Translations under genes and position numbers: made by a program
Notes under the pieces: generated by a model
What the model saw: only the letters and a program-made list of their open reading frames with translations
Told to the model about the DNA's origin: nothing
Databases searched by the model: none
Part shown: positions 16,231 to 24,238 of the stretch, one piece after another
Position numbering within the stretch: position 1 is the first letter of the stretch
Layout of the letters: each line of letters starts with the position of its first letter
Assembly: GCF_002210435.1 (NCBI RefSeq)
Contig: NZ_MZMV01000046.1
Location: 1 to 57,684, forward strand
Length of the DNA: 57,684 nucleotides
Direction: 5' to 3'
Origin: Micromonospora wenchangensis
GTDB lineage: Bacteria; Actinomycetota; Actinomycetes; Mycobacteriales; Micromonosporaceae

Positions 16231-17541
16231 GTGGAATGGGCGGTGGCGATCGTGGTGGCCCTGGTGACCGGACTGGTCGCCGGGCTGCTGCTGGCGCGGC
16301 CCGTCCAGACCTGGCGACGCCGCGCGGCGTCGTCCGGGGGCGAGGGCCCCCACGGGGACCTGGGGAGGCGTGCGATTCCCGACGACCAGTCCGGCGGGCT
16401 GACCGGGCTCGGCCGCAAGACCATCGACTCGCTGCGCGCCGGTGTCGTGGTGCTCGGCCCGGACGACGTTCCGGTGCTGGTGAACCCGGCAGCACGGGCG
16501 ATGGGACTGCTCCGTACCGGTGCCACCCCCGGCTCCATCGCGGCCCACCCGCTGATCCGTACCCTCGCCGGGCAGGTCCGGCGGACCGGGGTGCGGCGCG
16601 AGATCGAACTCGACCTGCCCCGTGGCCGCGACAACGCCGGGGAGAACCCGCTCGGCGTGCACCTGCGGGCGATGGGCATCGGCGGCGGGTACATCGCCGT
16701 CGAAGCGGCCGACGTGACCGAGTCGCACCGGCTGGCCCGGGTCCGGCGGGACTTCGTGGCCAACGTCAGCCACGAGCTGAAGACCCCGATCGGGGCGCTG
16801 CAACTGCTCGCCGAGGCGCTCGTCGACGCCACCGAGCCGGCCGACGGCGCACCCGACCTCTCCGAGGACATGCTGGCCGCCCGCCGGTTCGCCGAGCGCA
16901 TCCAGCACGAGTCGACCCGGCTCGGCCGGCTGGTGCAGGAGCTGCTGGAGCTGACCCGGCTCCAGGGCGCCGAGCCGCAACCCGCGCCGGAACCCGTCGC
17001 GGTCGACTGGGTGATCGCCGAGGTGCTCGACCGCACCCGCACCTCGGCCACCGCCCGCCGGGTCCAGGTGGTCACCGAGGGGCAGCGGGGCCTGACCGCG
17101 TACGGCAGCGACAGCCAGCTCGCCACCGCCGTGTCCAACCTGGTGGAGAACGCGATCACCTACTCCGGCGAGGACACCACCGTGCGGGTCGTCACCCGGG
17201 CCGACGACGACCACGTCACGGTCTCCGTCACCGACCAGGGCATCGGCATCGCCCCCACCGACGTCGACCGGATCTTCGAGCGGTTCTACCGGGCCGACCA
17301 GGCCCGGTCCCGCGCCACCGGTGGCACCGGCCTCGGCCTGGCCATCGTCAAACACATCGCCAGCAACCATGGCGGCCGGGTGGAGGTGGCGAGCACCCTG
17401 GGTGGGGGGTCGACGTTCACCCTCCGGCTACCCGCCAGCCCTCCGGACGCCCTGGAGTCGCTACTGCCGTCCGCTGGTATCGAGCCCGGCCCGACCGACC
17501 CTGCGCCGGGCCTGACCGTAGGAAAGGAAACACCCCGTTGA
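16231..17541 (+). CDS. senX3: Phosphate-responsive sensor histidine kinase SenX3
   Basis: Membrane-bound kinase of 436 residues. One or two N-terminal membrane segments (residues 3-22) are followed by a PAS-like domain (about 66-165) and the dimerisation domain with FVANVSHELKTP, phospho-acceptor H181. The ATP-binding domain carries the N box NLVENAITYS, DQGIGIAP and GGTGLGLAIVK. It phosphorylates RegX3 when phosphate is scarce; PhoU, encoded divergently, restrains it. The last codons overlap the TTG start of regX3. The GTG start has a TACGAT -10 six bases upstream and no ribosome binding site. Confidence 0.95.
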   Translation: MEWAVAIVVALVTGLVAGLLLARPVQTWRRRAASSGGEGPHGDLGRRAIPDDQSGGLTGLGRKTIDSLRAGVVVLGPDDVPVLVNPAARAMGLLRTGATPGSIAAHPLIRTLAGQVRRTGVRREIELDLPRGRDNAGENPLGVHLRAMGIGGGYIAVEAADVTESHRLARVRRDFVANVSHELKTPIGALQLLAEALVDATEPADGAPDLSEDMLAARRFAERIQHESTRLGRLVQELLELTRLQGAEPQPAPEPVAVDWVIAEVLDRTRTSATARRVQVVTEGQRGLTAYGSDSQLATAVSNLVENAITYSGEDTTVRVVTRADDDHVTVSVTDQGIGIAPTDVDRIFERFYRADQARSRATGGTGLGLAIVKHIASNHGGRVEVASTLGGGSTFTLRLPASPPDALESLLPSAGIEPGPTDPAPGLTVGKETPR

Positions 17542-18221
17542 GCCGCGTACTGGTGGTCGAGGACGAGGAGTCGTTCTCCGACGCCCTGTCGTACATGCTC
17601 CGCAAGGAGGGTTTCGAGGTCTCCGTCGCCGCGACGGGCACCTCCGCCCTCACCGAGTTCGACCGGACCGGCGCGGACATCGTGCTGCTCGACCTGATGC
17701 TCCCGGAGATGTCCGGGACGGAGGTCTGCCGGCAGTTGCGGCAGCGCTCGCACGTGCCGATCATCATGGTGACCGCCCGGGACAGCGAGATCGACAAGGT
17801 GGTCGGGCTGGAGATCGGCGCCGACGACTACGTCACCAAGCCGTACTCGCCCCGGGAGCTGGTGGCCCGGATCCGGGCGGTGCTGCGCCGGCAGAGCCCC
17901 GAGGTGACCGAGTCGGGGGCCCCGACGCTTGCCGCCGGCCCGGTCCGGATGGACATCGAACGGCACGTGGTGACCGTCGACGGGGCGGCCGTGCAGCTCC
18001 CGCTCAAGGAGTTCGAGCTGCTGGAACTGCTGCTGCGCAACGCCGGCCGGGTGCTCACCCGGGGGCAGCTCATCGACCGGGTCTGGGGAGCCGACTACGT
18101 CGGTGACACCAAGACCCTCGACGTGCACGTCAAGCGGCTGCGTTCCAAGATCGAACCGGAGCCGTCCGCGCCCCGGTTCATCGTCACCGTGCGCGGGCTG
18201 GGCTACAAGTTCGAGCCGTAG
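17538..18221 (+). CDS. regX3: OmpR/PhoB-family response regulator RegX3
   Basis: Response regulator of 227 residues that binds PHO-box-type sites. Receiver domain: acidic pair in VVEDEESFSDA, phospho-acceptor D52 in LLDLMLPEMSG, and the conserved lysine in VTKPYSPREL. The C-terminal winged helix spans about residues 130-227 (PLKEFELLELLLRNAGRVLT, VDVHVKRLRSK-type segment). The only sensible start is the TTG at 17538, which overlaps the senX3 stop (TTGA) and follows AGGAAA, so the pair is translationally coupled. It should control phosphate uptake genes. Confidence 0.95.
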   Translation: MSRVLVVEDEESFSDALSYMLRKEGFEVSVAATGTSALTEFDRTGADIVLLDLMLPEMSGTEVCRQLRQRSHVPIIMVTARDSEIDKVVGLEIGADDYVTKPYSPRELVARIRAVLRRQSPEVTESGAPTLAAGPVRMDIERHVVTVDGAAVQLPLKEFELLELLLRNAGRVLTRGQLIDRVWGADYVGDTKTLDVHVKRLRSKIEPEPSAPRFIVTVRGLGYKFEP

Positions 18222-18234
18222 GCCGGCACACCGT

Positions 18235-19047
18235 TCACCCCTGCGGGCTGGCCGGGTGCGGGGCGATCTGACCCTGGCCCAGCCGGGCCGCGCACAGCTC
18301 GGCCAGCTTCGCGTACGCGGGCGCGCCGACCAGCGCGGTCAGCTCCGGGCCGTACGACAGGTACATCGGCTCGGTGCCGACGTGCGCGTCGGTCGACGAG
18401 GTGCACCACCAGTCCAGATCGTGCCCGCCTGCGCCCCAGCCCCGCCTGTCGAACTCGGCGAGCGTCGACACCAGCACCTTCGTGTCGTCGGGGCGGGTGG
18501 TCCACTCCTGGTCCCGGCGGATCGGCAGCTGCCAGCAGACGTCCGGCTTGTACTCCAACGGGTGCACGCCGTCGCGCAGCGCCTGGCCGTGCAGCGCGCA
18601 CCCGCCCCCGCCGGGGAAGTCGGCGTCGTTGAGGAACACGCACGGCGCGTCCTCGCCCCGGGTGGCGGTCCGCCGGGCCGGGTTCTTGCCGTCGATCGTG
18701 TCGGTCGCGGTCCAGTTCTTCGTACCCTTGCGGAAGTGCTGCCAGGTCTGCGGGGTGAGCCGTTTGACGGCCGCCCGGACCCGCTTCTCGTCGTCGCCGT
18801 CGGTGAAGAACGCGCCGTGCGAGCAGCACCCGTCGGCGGCCCGCCCGGCGACGATCCCGTGGCAGCCCCGGCCGAAGACGCACGTCCAGCGGGACAGCAG
18901 CCAGGTGAGGTCGGCGCGCACCAGGTGCCGCTCGTCGGCCGGGTCGACGAACTCGATCCACTCCCGGGGGAAGTCCAGACCGACCTCCCGGCTGCGGGGG
19001 TCGTCGGGGCCGTCCACCAGCACGTGCAGCTCCACCTGGCTCGTCAC
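18235..19047 (-). CDS. Conserved cysteine-cluster protein (Rv0495c-like by position)
   Basis: Cytoplasmic protein of 270 residues with a distinct cysteine pattern: WTCVFGRGCHGI (near 56), GCCSHGAFF (near 74), APCVFLN, GCALHGQAL and PDVCWQLPIR. Such clusters usually hold a metal or iron-sulphur centre, as in YkgJ/DUF3109-type proteins; I cannot tell which here. No membrane segment or signal peptide is seen. It is convergent with regX3, its stop lying 13 bases away. From memory, Rv0495c occupies the corresponding place between senX3-regX3 and the ppx-like gene in M. tuberculosis. The reaction is unknown. Confidence 0.8.
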   Translation of the reverse strand: MTSQVELHVLVDGPDDPRSREVGLDFPREWIEFVDPADERHLVRADLTWLLSRWTCVFGRGCHGIVAGRAADGCCSHGAFFTDGDDEKRVRAAVKRLTPQTWQHFRKGTKNWTATDTIDGKNPARRTATRGEDAPCVFLNDADFPGGGGCALHGQALRDGVHPLEYKPDVCWQLPIRRDQEWTTRPDDTKVLVSTLAEFDRRGWGAGGHDLDWWCTSSTDAHVGTEPMYLSYGPELTALVGAPAYAKLAELCAARLGQGQIAPHPASPQG

Positions 19048-19108
19048 CCGGCCCAGCGTACGCGTGAGTGAACCCGCCGGCCGGCGTGCCGTCGAAACGC
19101 GGTGGCCC

Positions 19109-19114
19109 TAGGGT
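19109..19114 (+). promoter_or_regulatory. -10 element (TAGGGT) for the leaderless ppx-like transcript
   Basis: TAGGGT ends six bases before the ATG at 19121, and the intervening CTTCTC cannot serve as a ribosome binding site. Confidence 0.55.
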
Positions 19115-19120
19115 CTTCTC

Positions 19121-20065
19121 ATGCGGCTGGGTGTGCTCGACGTCGGTTCCAACACGGTGCATCTGCTGGTGGTCGACGCCCACCACGGCGCGCACCCGTG
19201 GGCCGCGCACTCCGAGAAGGTGGTGCTGCGGCTGGCCGAGCAGATCGGCCCCGACGGCGCGCTCACCCGGGCCGGCGCGGACGGGCTGGTCCAGGCGGTC
19301 GGGGCGGCCCGCGCGTCGGCCACCGCGCTGGCCGCCGACGACCTGCTGGCGTTCGCCACCAGCGCGGTGCGCGACGCCACCAACGCCGCCGAGGTGCTGA
19401 CCCGGGTCCGCGAGGAGACCGGGGTACGGCTGGAGGTGCTCTCCGGGGCGGACGAGGCGCGGGCGACGTTCCTCGCGGTCCGGCGCTGGTTCGGCTGGTC
19501 GGCGGGGCGGCTGCTGGCGATGGACATCGGCGGTGGCTCGCTGGAGCTGGCCGCCGGCATCGACGAGGACCCGGAGGTGGCGGTGTCGCTGCCGCTGGGT
19601 GCCGGCCGGTTGAGCCGGGAACGCCTGCACGTCGACCCGGCCGGGTCGACCCCACCGACCGCCGAGGCCGTCGAGGAGCTGCGCGAGTACGTCGACGCGC
19701 AGCTCGACCCGGTGGTGGAGAAACTGGCCGGGGTCGGCTGGGAACGGCCGGTCGCCACCTCGAAGACCTTCCGGACGCTGGCCCGGCTGGCCGGGGCGGC
19801 CCCCTCCTCGGCGGGCCTGTGGGCGCGGCGCAGCCTCACCCGCACGGGGCTGCGGCAGGTGCTGGGGTTCGTCAGGCACATCCCGCCGGCCCAGTTGCCC
19901 GAGCTGGAGGGGGTGAGCGCCGGTCGGGCGCACCAGCTGCTGGCCGGGGCGGTGGTGGCCGAGGCGGTGCTGCGCCGGTTCGACGTGCCGGCGGTGGACA
20001 TCTGCCCGTGGGCGCTGCGTGAGGGCGTCATCCTCAGACGGTTGGATCAGCTCGAACCGATGTGA
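19121..20065 (+). CDS. Ppx/GppA-family phosphatase (exopolyphosphatase-like)
   Basis: Protein of 314 residues with the ASKHA-fold motifs of the family: phosphate 1 loop LDVGSNTVHLLV at the N-terminus, a central FATSAVRDATNAAEV, the phosphate 2 loop MDIGGGSLELAAG, and LPLGAGRLSRERL. It lacks the C-terminal HD domain of E. coli Ppx/GppA, matching the short mycobacterial forms such as Rv0496. Likely role: hydrolysis of polyphosphate or of pppGpp, tying it to the phosphate-control genes just upstream. Cytoplasmic. Substrate choice between the two cannot be read from sequence. Confidence 0.92.
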   Translation: MRLGVLDVGSNTVHLLVVDAHHGAHPWAAHSEKVVLRLAEQIGPDGALTRAGADGLVQAVGAARASATALAADDLLAFATSAVRDATNAAEVLTRVREETGVRLEVLSGADEARATFLAVRRWFGWSAGRLLAMDIGGGSLELAAGIDEDPEVAVSLPLGAGRLSRERLHVDPAGSTPPTAEAVEELREYVDAQLDPVVEKLAGVGWERPVATSKTFRTLARLAGAAPSSAGLWARRSLTRTGLRQVLGFVRHIPPAQLPELEGVSAGRAHQLLAGAVVAEAVLRRFDVPAVDICPWALREGVILRRLDQLEPM

Positions 20066-20128
20066 CGTACGCCGGTCGTTGCGCGGCTTTTGCCGCTGCT
20101 CGTCCGGAACTGTGGTGGCGGGCCGGGC

Positions 20129-20134
20129 TACCCT
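20129..20134 (+). promoter_or_regulatory. -10 element (TACCCT) for the leaderless isomerase-like transcript
   Basis: TACCCT ends seven bases before the GTG at 20142. The GGGGA between them is too close to the start to work as a ribosome binding site. Confidence 0.5.
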
Positions 20135-20141
20135 CGGGGAT

Positions 20142-20948
20142 GTGACTTCCCGCGTCCCGGTGCTCCTGTCCAGTTCCTCGGTCTTTCCTGAGCGGACCGC
20201 GGCGGCGTTCCAGCTCGCCGCGGCACTCGGCTACGACGGGGTCGAGGTGATGGTCTGGACCGACGCCGTCAGCCAGGACGCCGGGGCGCTGCGCGGCCTC
20301 GCCGAGCACTACGGCGTCCCGGTGCTGTCGGTGCACGCCCCCTGCCTGCTCGTCACCCAGCGGGTGTGGAGCCCCGACCCGTGGGAACGGCTGCGGCGGG
20401 CCGCCGAGCTGGCCGACACGCTGGAGGCGCCCACGGTGGTGGTGCACCCGCCGTTCACCTGGCAGCGCGACTACGCCCGCAACTTCGCCGACGGGCTGCG
20501 CACCGTCGCCGACCGGTTCACCGGGCTGCACTTCGCGGTGGAGAACATGTACCCGGTGCGGATGGCCGGCCGGCAGTTCGTGCCGTACGTGCCCGGCTGG
20601 GACCCGACCGAGGTCGGCTACCCCGCGTACACCCTCGACCTGTCGCACTGTGCCGCGTCGCACAGCGACCCGCTGGCGATGGCCGACCGGATGGGTGCCG
20701 GCCTGGCCCACGTCCACCTCGGCGACGGCACCGGCGAGGGCCGCGACGAGCACCTGGTGCCCGGCCGGGGCACCCAACCCTGCGCCGAACTGCTGCGTTC
20801 CCTGGCCGGACGCGGCTTCACCGGCTCGGTCGCGGTGGAGGTCACCACCCGGGGCGCCAGGAGCCGCGCCGTCCGCGAGGCCGACCTGCGCGAGTCCCTC
20901 GCCTTCGCCCGAGCCCACCTCACCGCCCCCACCCCCCTCAACGCCTGA
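20142..20948 (+). CDS. Sugar phosphate isomerase/epimerase family TIM-barrel protein
   Basis: Xylose-isomerase-like TIM barrel of 268 residues, cytoplasmic. Probable metal ligands are the glutamate in FAVENMYPV, the aspartate/histidine in LDLSHCAASHSD, the histidine in HVHLGDGTGEG and the terminal glutamate in VAVEVTTRG. The GTG at 20142 starts VTSRVPVLLSSSSVF, which begins the first barrel strand, and has a leaderless-type -10. It follows the Ppx-like gene, in line with Rv0496 to Rv0498 order. The family is broad (isomerases, epimerases, endonuclease IV relatives), so the substrate is open. Confidence 0.88.
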   Translation: MTSRVPVLLSSSSVFPERTAAAFQLAAALGYDGVEVMVWTDAVSQDAGALRGLAEHYGVPVLSVHAPCLLVTQRVWSPDPWERLRRAAELADTLEAPTVVVHPPFTWQRDYARNFADGLRTVADRFTGLHFAVENMYPVRMAGRQFVPYVPGWDPTEVGYPAYTLDLSHCAASHSDPLAMADRMGAGLAHVHLGDGTGEGRDEHLVPGRGTQPCAELLRSLAGRGFTGSVAVEVTTRGARSRAVREADLRESLAFARAHLTAPTPLNA

Positions 20949-20983
20949 CCCTGCCTCGCCCGCCCCGCCCCGGTGAGTGGGGT

Positions 20984-21532
20984 TCAGGGGACCGGGGTGA
21001 GGGTGGGTTGTTCGGCGGCGCGCTTGCGGGCGCGGTGGGCGGCCACGTGCGAGCGGGTGGCGCAACGCTCCGAGCAGAACCGGCGGCAGCAGTTCGACGA
21101 GGTGTCCAGGTAGACGTTTCCGCAGCGTTCGTCGGCGCAGACCCCGAACCGGGCGCTGCCGTACTCGCAGAGCCACACCGACAGGCCCCACGCCGCCCCG
21201 GCCAGGTATTCGGCGCTGACCGACGCGCCCCGGCTGGTCACGTGCATGTGCCAGTCGCTGGAGTCGTGGCCGGAGATGCGCGGCTGCACCGGGAACGCCT
21301 CCAGCAGGGCGTTCAGCTCGGCCACCGCCTGGGCGTCGCGCCCCGAGGTGCCGTACTCGAAGACGTCGCGCAACCGCTTCTGCGCCCGTCGGAAGACCGC
21401 CAGGTCCCGGTCGGCCACCTCGTCGCGCATCCACGCGTTCTCGTCCGGAATGAGGGCCCGCAGGTCGTCGAGGTCGTCCAGGTGGGCGTTGACGAGGTCA
21501 ACCCCGGTCCTGGCGTACGCGTCGAAGTTCAC
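20984..21532 (-). CDS. CGNR zinc-finger / ABATE-domain putative transcription factor
   Basis: Protein of 182 residues. The N-terminal ABATE-type domain (VNFDAYARTGVDLVNAHLDD onwards) precedes a C-terminal zinc finger with the family pattern CGNVYLDTSSNCCRRFCSER, in which the cysteines of CADERCGN and CCRRFCSERC bind zinc and the basic tail contacts DNA. Regulators of this family are common in actinomycetes; targets are unknown. The GTG at 21532 is chosen because TACCGT (21545-21540) ends seven bases upstream. Its stop is close to that of the isomerase-like gene (convergent). Confidence 0.9.
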   Translation of the reverse strand: MNFDAYARTGVDLVNAHLDDLDDLRALIPDENAWMRDEVADRDLAVFRRAQKRLRDVFEYGTSGRDAQAVAELNALLEAFPVQPRISGHDSSDWHMHVTSRGASVSAEYLAGAAWGLSVWLCEYGSARFGVCADERCGNVYLDTSSNCCRRFCSERCATRSHVAAHRARKRAAEQPTLTPVP

Positions 21533-21539
21533 CCGACCA

Positions 21540-21545
21540 ACGGTA
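21540..21545 (-). promoter_or_regulatory. -10 element (TACCGT) for the leaderless CGNR transcript
   Basis: On the minus strand TACCGT ends seven bases before the GTG at 21532, within the 19-base gap behind the upstream gene. Confidence 0.45.
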
Positions 21546-21551
21546 GACGAC

Positions 21552-22718
21552 TCACGCGGCACGCGGCGCGTCGATGTAGTGCGGCAGGAAGCGCGCGTAA
21601 CCGTCGGTGATCAGACTTTCGCTCTCCCGGATGCCGACACCTGCGGACTCGCCGTCGACGATCCAGCTACCGAGCACCATCCGACCCCCGTCGAACTGCG
21701 GCAACGGCCGGAACTCCTGATAGCAGAAACCCTCGTCGCCATAGATGCCGGGATTGCTGATCTCCGTGTCGCCGGTCACGATGCGTACCGAACCACCCTC
21801 CCGGCCGAGCAGCGGCTTCGCCACGTACTCCGGCATCCCGCGCGGCGAGTCCAGGTACGCCGGCAGCAGGTACTCGTGCCCGGGGAACAGCTCCCAGAGC
21901 ACGGCCAGCAGCGCCTTGTTCGACAGCAGCAGCTTCCAGGCCGGTTCGATCCAGGTGGTCGGCGTGCCCGGCTCCAGCGCCGGCCGGCCGTACGGCTCGG
22001 CCAGCATCCACTCCCAGGGGTAGAGCTTGAAGCAGGTGGTGACCGGCCGGTCGGCGGCGTCGACGAAGCGCCGGCCGTCCCACCCGACGTGCTGGATCGG
22101 CAGCAGGGTCACGTCCAGCCCGGCCTGCCGGGCCGTCTCGGCCAGGTAGCCGGCGGTGATCTGGTCCTCGCCCGACTCCTCCTCGTTGGACCAGCACACG
22201 TGCACCCGCCGGTCGTGCAGCCCCGCCCCGATCTTGGCCCACGCCCCGACCAGCCGCTCGTGCAGGCTGTTCCACTGGTCGGCGTCGGGCCGGGTGTCCT
22301 CCAGCCAGTACCACTGCACGATGCTCGCCTCGACCAGGGCGGTCGGGGTGTCGGCGTTGTACTCCAGCAGCTTCGGCGGCCACGAGCCGTCGTAGGCGAG
22401 GTCGAACCGGCCGTACAGGGTGGGCGGGCGCTCGTGCAGCGACCGGGCGACCGCCTGCGCCGCCCAGGCAGGGATGCCGAACTCGGCGTACCGGTTGCGG
22501 GCCACCACGTGCTCGGCGGCGGCCACCGACATCCGGTGCAGCTCCTCGGTCGCCTCCTCCAGCCGCAGCACCTCGTCGAGGTCGAAGGCGTACGCGGCGG
22601 ACTCGTCCCAGTACGACATGATCTCGCCGTCGGGCAGTTCGGTGTCGACGTACACCAGGCCCTGGGTGCGGATCACCGCGTCGGAGTCCGGGCGGGGGGT
22701 GACCCGCTCCCGGCGCAC
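21552..22718 (-). CDS. Glutathionylspermidine synthase-family ATP-grasp protein (YgiC-like)
   Basis: Protein of 388 residues matching the C-terminal synthetase domain of glutathionylspermidine synthase, without the amidase domain, as in E. coli YgiC/YjfC. Recognisable parts are YDGSWPPKLLEYNADTPTAL (near 105), VHVCWSNEEESGEDQITAGY, TTWIEPAWKLLLSNKALLAV and the ATP-grasp stretch EYVAKPLLGREGGSVRIV. Actinomycetes use mycothiol rather than glutathione, so the ligated molecules must differ. The start is a GTG two bases after the stop of the small lipoprotein gene, so the pair is translationally linked. Confidence 0.9.
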   Translation of the reverse strand: MRRERVTPRPDSDAVIRTQGLVYVDTELPDGEIMSYWDESAAYAFDLDEVLRLEEATEELHRMSVAAAEHVVARNRYAEFGIPAWAAQAVARSLHERPPTLYGRFDLAYDGSWPPKLLEYNADTPTALVEASIVQWYWLEDTRPDADQWNSLHERLVGAWAKIGAGLHDRRVHVCWSNEEESGEDQITAGYLAETARQAGLDVTLLPIQHVGWDGRRFVDAADRPVTTCFKLYPWEWMLAEPYGRPALEPGTPTTWIEPAWKLLLSNKALLAVLWELFPGHEYLLPAYLDSPRGMPEYVAKPLLGREGGSVRIVTGDTEISNPGIYGDEGFCYQEFRPLPQFDGGRMVLGSWIVDGESAGVGIRESESLITDGYARFLPHYIDAPRAA

Positions 22719-22720
22719 CG

Positions 22721-23002
22721 TCAGCCGCCGCAGGAGGCGAGATGGGTGCCGAACCCGCCGCGCTCCGGCAGCGCGCCGGCCACCGGGTCGGGCGCGGCGG
22801 CCCGGGGGTCGATGCCGACGGTCGGCACCTGCATGGCGAGCGCCACGGTGTCCCCGCCACCGACCGGCCCGAGGGCGCAGTCGTCATCGTCGTCGTCGGA
22901 GGTGAGGTTGCAGCCGGAGAGGGCGAGTGCCAGCGCGGTGAGCGCGCCGAGCTGCACGGAGGCCGACCGCAGCCGGCGGCGGGGGTGTCGTTCCACGTTC
23001 AT
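22721..23002 (-). CDS. Small lipoprotein preceding the YgiC-like gene
   Basis: Predicted lipoprotein of 93 residues. A basic N-terminus (MNVERHPRRRLR) and hydrophobic stretch LGALTALALALSGC give a lipobox with the lipidated cysteine at C31. A run of six aspartates (SDDDDDDC) follows, then a Gly/Pro/Ala-rich tail ending in HLASCGG. Two further cysteines could form a disulphide. In enterobacteria the YgiC-type synthetase is also preceded by a small lipoprotein (YgiB), which makes this an analogous pair. Function unknown; a surface-anchored substrate or partner of the synthetase is a guess. Confidence 0.8.
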   Translation of the reverse strand: MNVERHPRRRLRSASVQLGALTALALALSGCNLTSDDDDDDCALGPVGGGDTVALAMQVPTVGIDPRAAAPDPVAGALPERGGFGTHLASCGG

Positions 23003-23040
23003 GGTTGTAACTGATCCACGCCACCGGCGCGTCCCCTGAC

Positions 23041-23086
23041 CGGCCCGCTGCCGTGGCCGGAACCGGCCCGCTGCCGTGGCCGGAAC
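23041..23086. repeat. Two exact tandem copies of a 23-base unit
   Basis: The unit begins CGGCCCGCTGCCGTGGCCGG and ends AAC; it occurs at 23041-23063 and 23064-23086 without mismatch, between the divergent lipoprotein and proline dehydrogenase genes. It could be a tandem operator or recent slippage. Confidence 0.85.
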
Positions 23087-23127
23087 CGGTCCGCCCCGCC
23101 GCCGGGCGCGGCCGCACCGTCGGGCGT

Positions 23128-23133
23128 TACGCT
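23128..23133 (+). promoter_or_regulatory. -10 element (TACGCT) for leaderless proline dehydrogenase
   Basis: TACGCT ends six bases before the ATG at 23140, with no ribosome binding site in the gap. Confidence 0.5.
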
Positions 23134-23139
23134 CGGCTC

Positions 23140-24060
23140 ATGCTCCGTTCCGTCATCCTCGCCGCCTCCCGGTCATCCCAGGTCGAGCGGCTCGTCGCGA
23201 CGGCCCCGCTCACCCGGGACGTCGTCCGCCGGTTCGTCGCCGGCACCGGCACCGACGACGCGTTGCGCGCCACCCGCGAACTCGTCGCCGACGGCCTCCG
23301 GGTCACCCTCGACAACCTCGGCGAGGACACCGTCACCGCAGAGCAGGCCACCGCCACCCGGGACGAGTACCTCGCCCTGCTGCGGGCGCTCGACGCCGCC
23401 GGGCTCGCCCCGGCCGCCGAGGTGAGCGTGAAGCTCTCCGCCCTCGGCCAGCGCTTCGACGAGCGGTTGGCCTACGACAACGCGCGGGCGATCTGCGTGG
23501 CGGCCGACGAGGCGGGCACCACGGTCACCCTGGACATGGAGGACCACACCACCACCGACTCGACCCTGGACACGCTGGTCAAGCTGCGTAAGGACCACCC
23601 GTCGACCGGCGCGGTGCTCCAGGCGTACCTGCGGCGGACCGAGTCGGACTGCCGGGAGCTGGCCGGTGCCGGGTCGCGGGTCCGGTTGTGCAAGGGCGCG
23701 TACGCCGAGCCGGAGTCGGTGGCGTACCAGTCGGCCCGCGAGGTGGACAAGTCGTACGTGCGCTGCCTCAACGTGCTGATGTCCGGGGCGGGCTACCCGA
23801 TGCTGGCGACCCACGACCCGCGCCTGATCGCCATCGGCGAGGACCGGGCCCGCTGGTTCGACCGGGGGCCCGACGAGTTCGAGTTCCAGATGCTGTATGG
23901 CATCCGCCCCGAGGAGCAGGCCCGGCTGGCCGGCGAGGGCTACACGGTGCGCACCTACCTGCCGTACGGGGAGGACTGGTACGGCTACCTGATGCGCCGT
24001 CTCGCCGAGCGTCCCGCGAACCTGGTCTTCTTCGGCCGGGCCCTGGCCTCGAAGAAGTAG
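23140..24060 (+). CDS. Proline dehydrogenase (monofunctional PRODH)
   Basis: FAD enzyme of 306 residues that oxidises proline to pyrroline-5-carboxylate, the first step of proline catabolism. The barrel signatures are VSVKLSALGQRF (near 97), TLDMEDHTTTDSTLD, VLQAYLRRTESDC, RLCKGAYAEPESVAYQ and the C-terminal TYLPYGEDWYGYLMRRLAER that binds proline and flavin. Length is that of single-domain PRODH of Gram-positive bacteria. The pyrroline-5-carboxylate dehydrogenase partner is not in the window. ATG 23140 is preferred to the longer open frame because of the -10 element six bases upstream. Confidence 0.95.
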   Translation: MLRSVILAASRSSQVERLVATAPLTRDVVRRFVAGTGTDDALRATRELVADGLRVTLDNLGEDTVTAEQATATRDEYLALLRALDAAGLAPAAEVSVKLSALGQRFDERLAYDNARAICVAADEAGTTVTLDMEDHTTTDSTLDTLVKLRKDHPSTGAVLQAYLRRTESDCRELAGAGSRVRLCKGAYAEPESVAYQSAREVDKSYVRCLNVLMSGAGYPMLATHDPRLIAIGEDRARWFDRGPDEFEFQMLYGIRPEEQARLAGEGYTVRTYLPYGEDWYGYLMRRLAERPANLVFFGRALASKK

Positions 24061-24238
24061 GCCACCGGGAACACCAGGTCACGACCGGGTGAACGACGCC
24101 TGGAGCGCGATCAGTTGTGGGAAGGGATCGCGCAGGTCACAGCCGCCCCGCTACCGTACTGGTAACACGCGCGTTGCCGGCCCGTTCGGGAGCTCCGTCG
24201 GGTGGCGCGCGCCGGGCATGGGATGGGTCGGGTGAGCC

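Noticed and set aside
16131..17537. Upstream extension of the regX3 frame to 16131
   Set aside because: It overlaps senX3 in another frame, and only the part from TTG 17538 resembles a response regulator.
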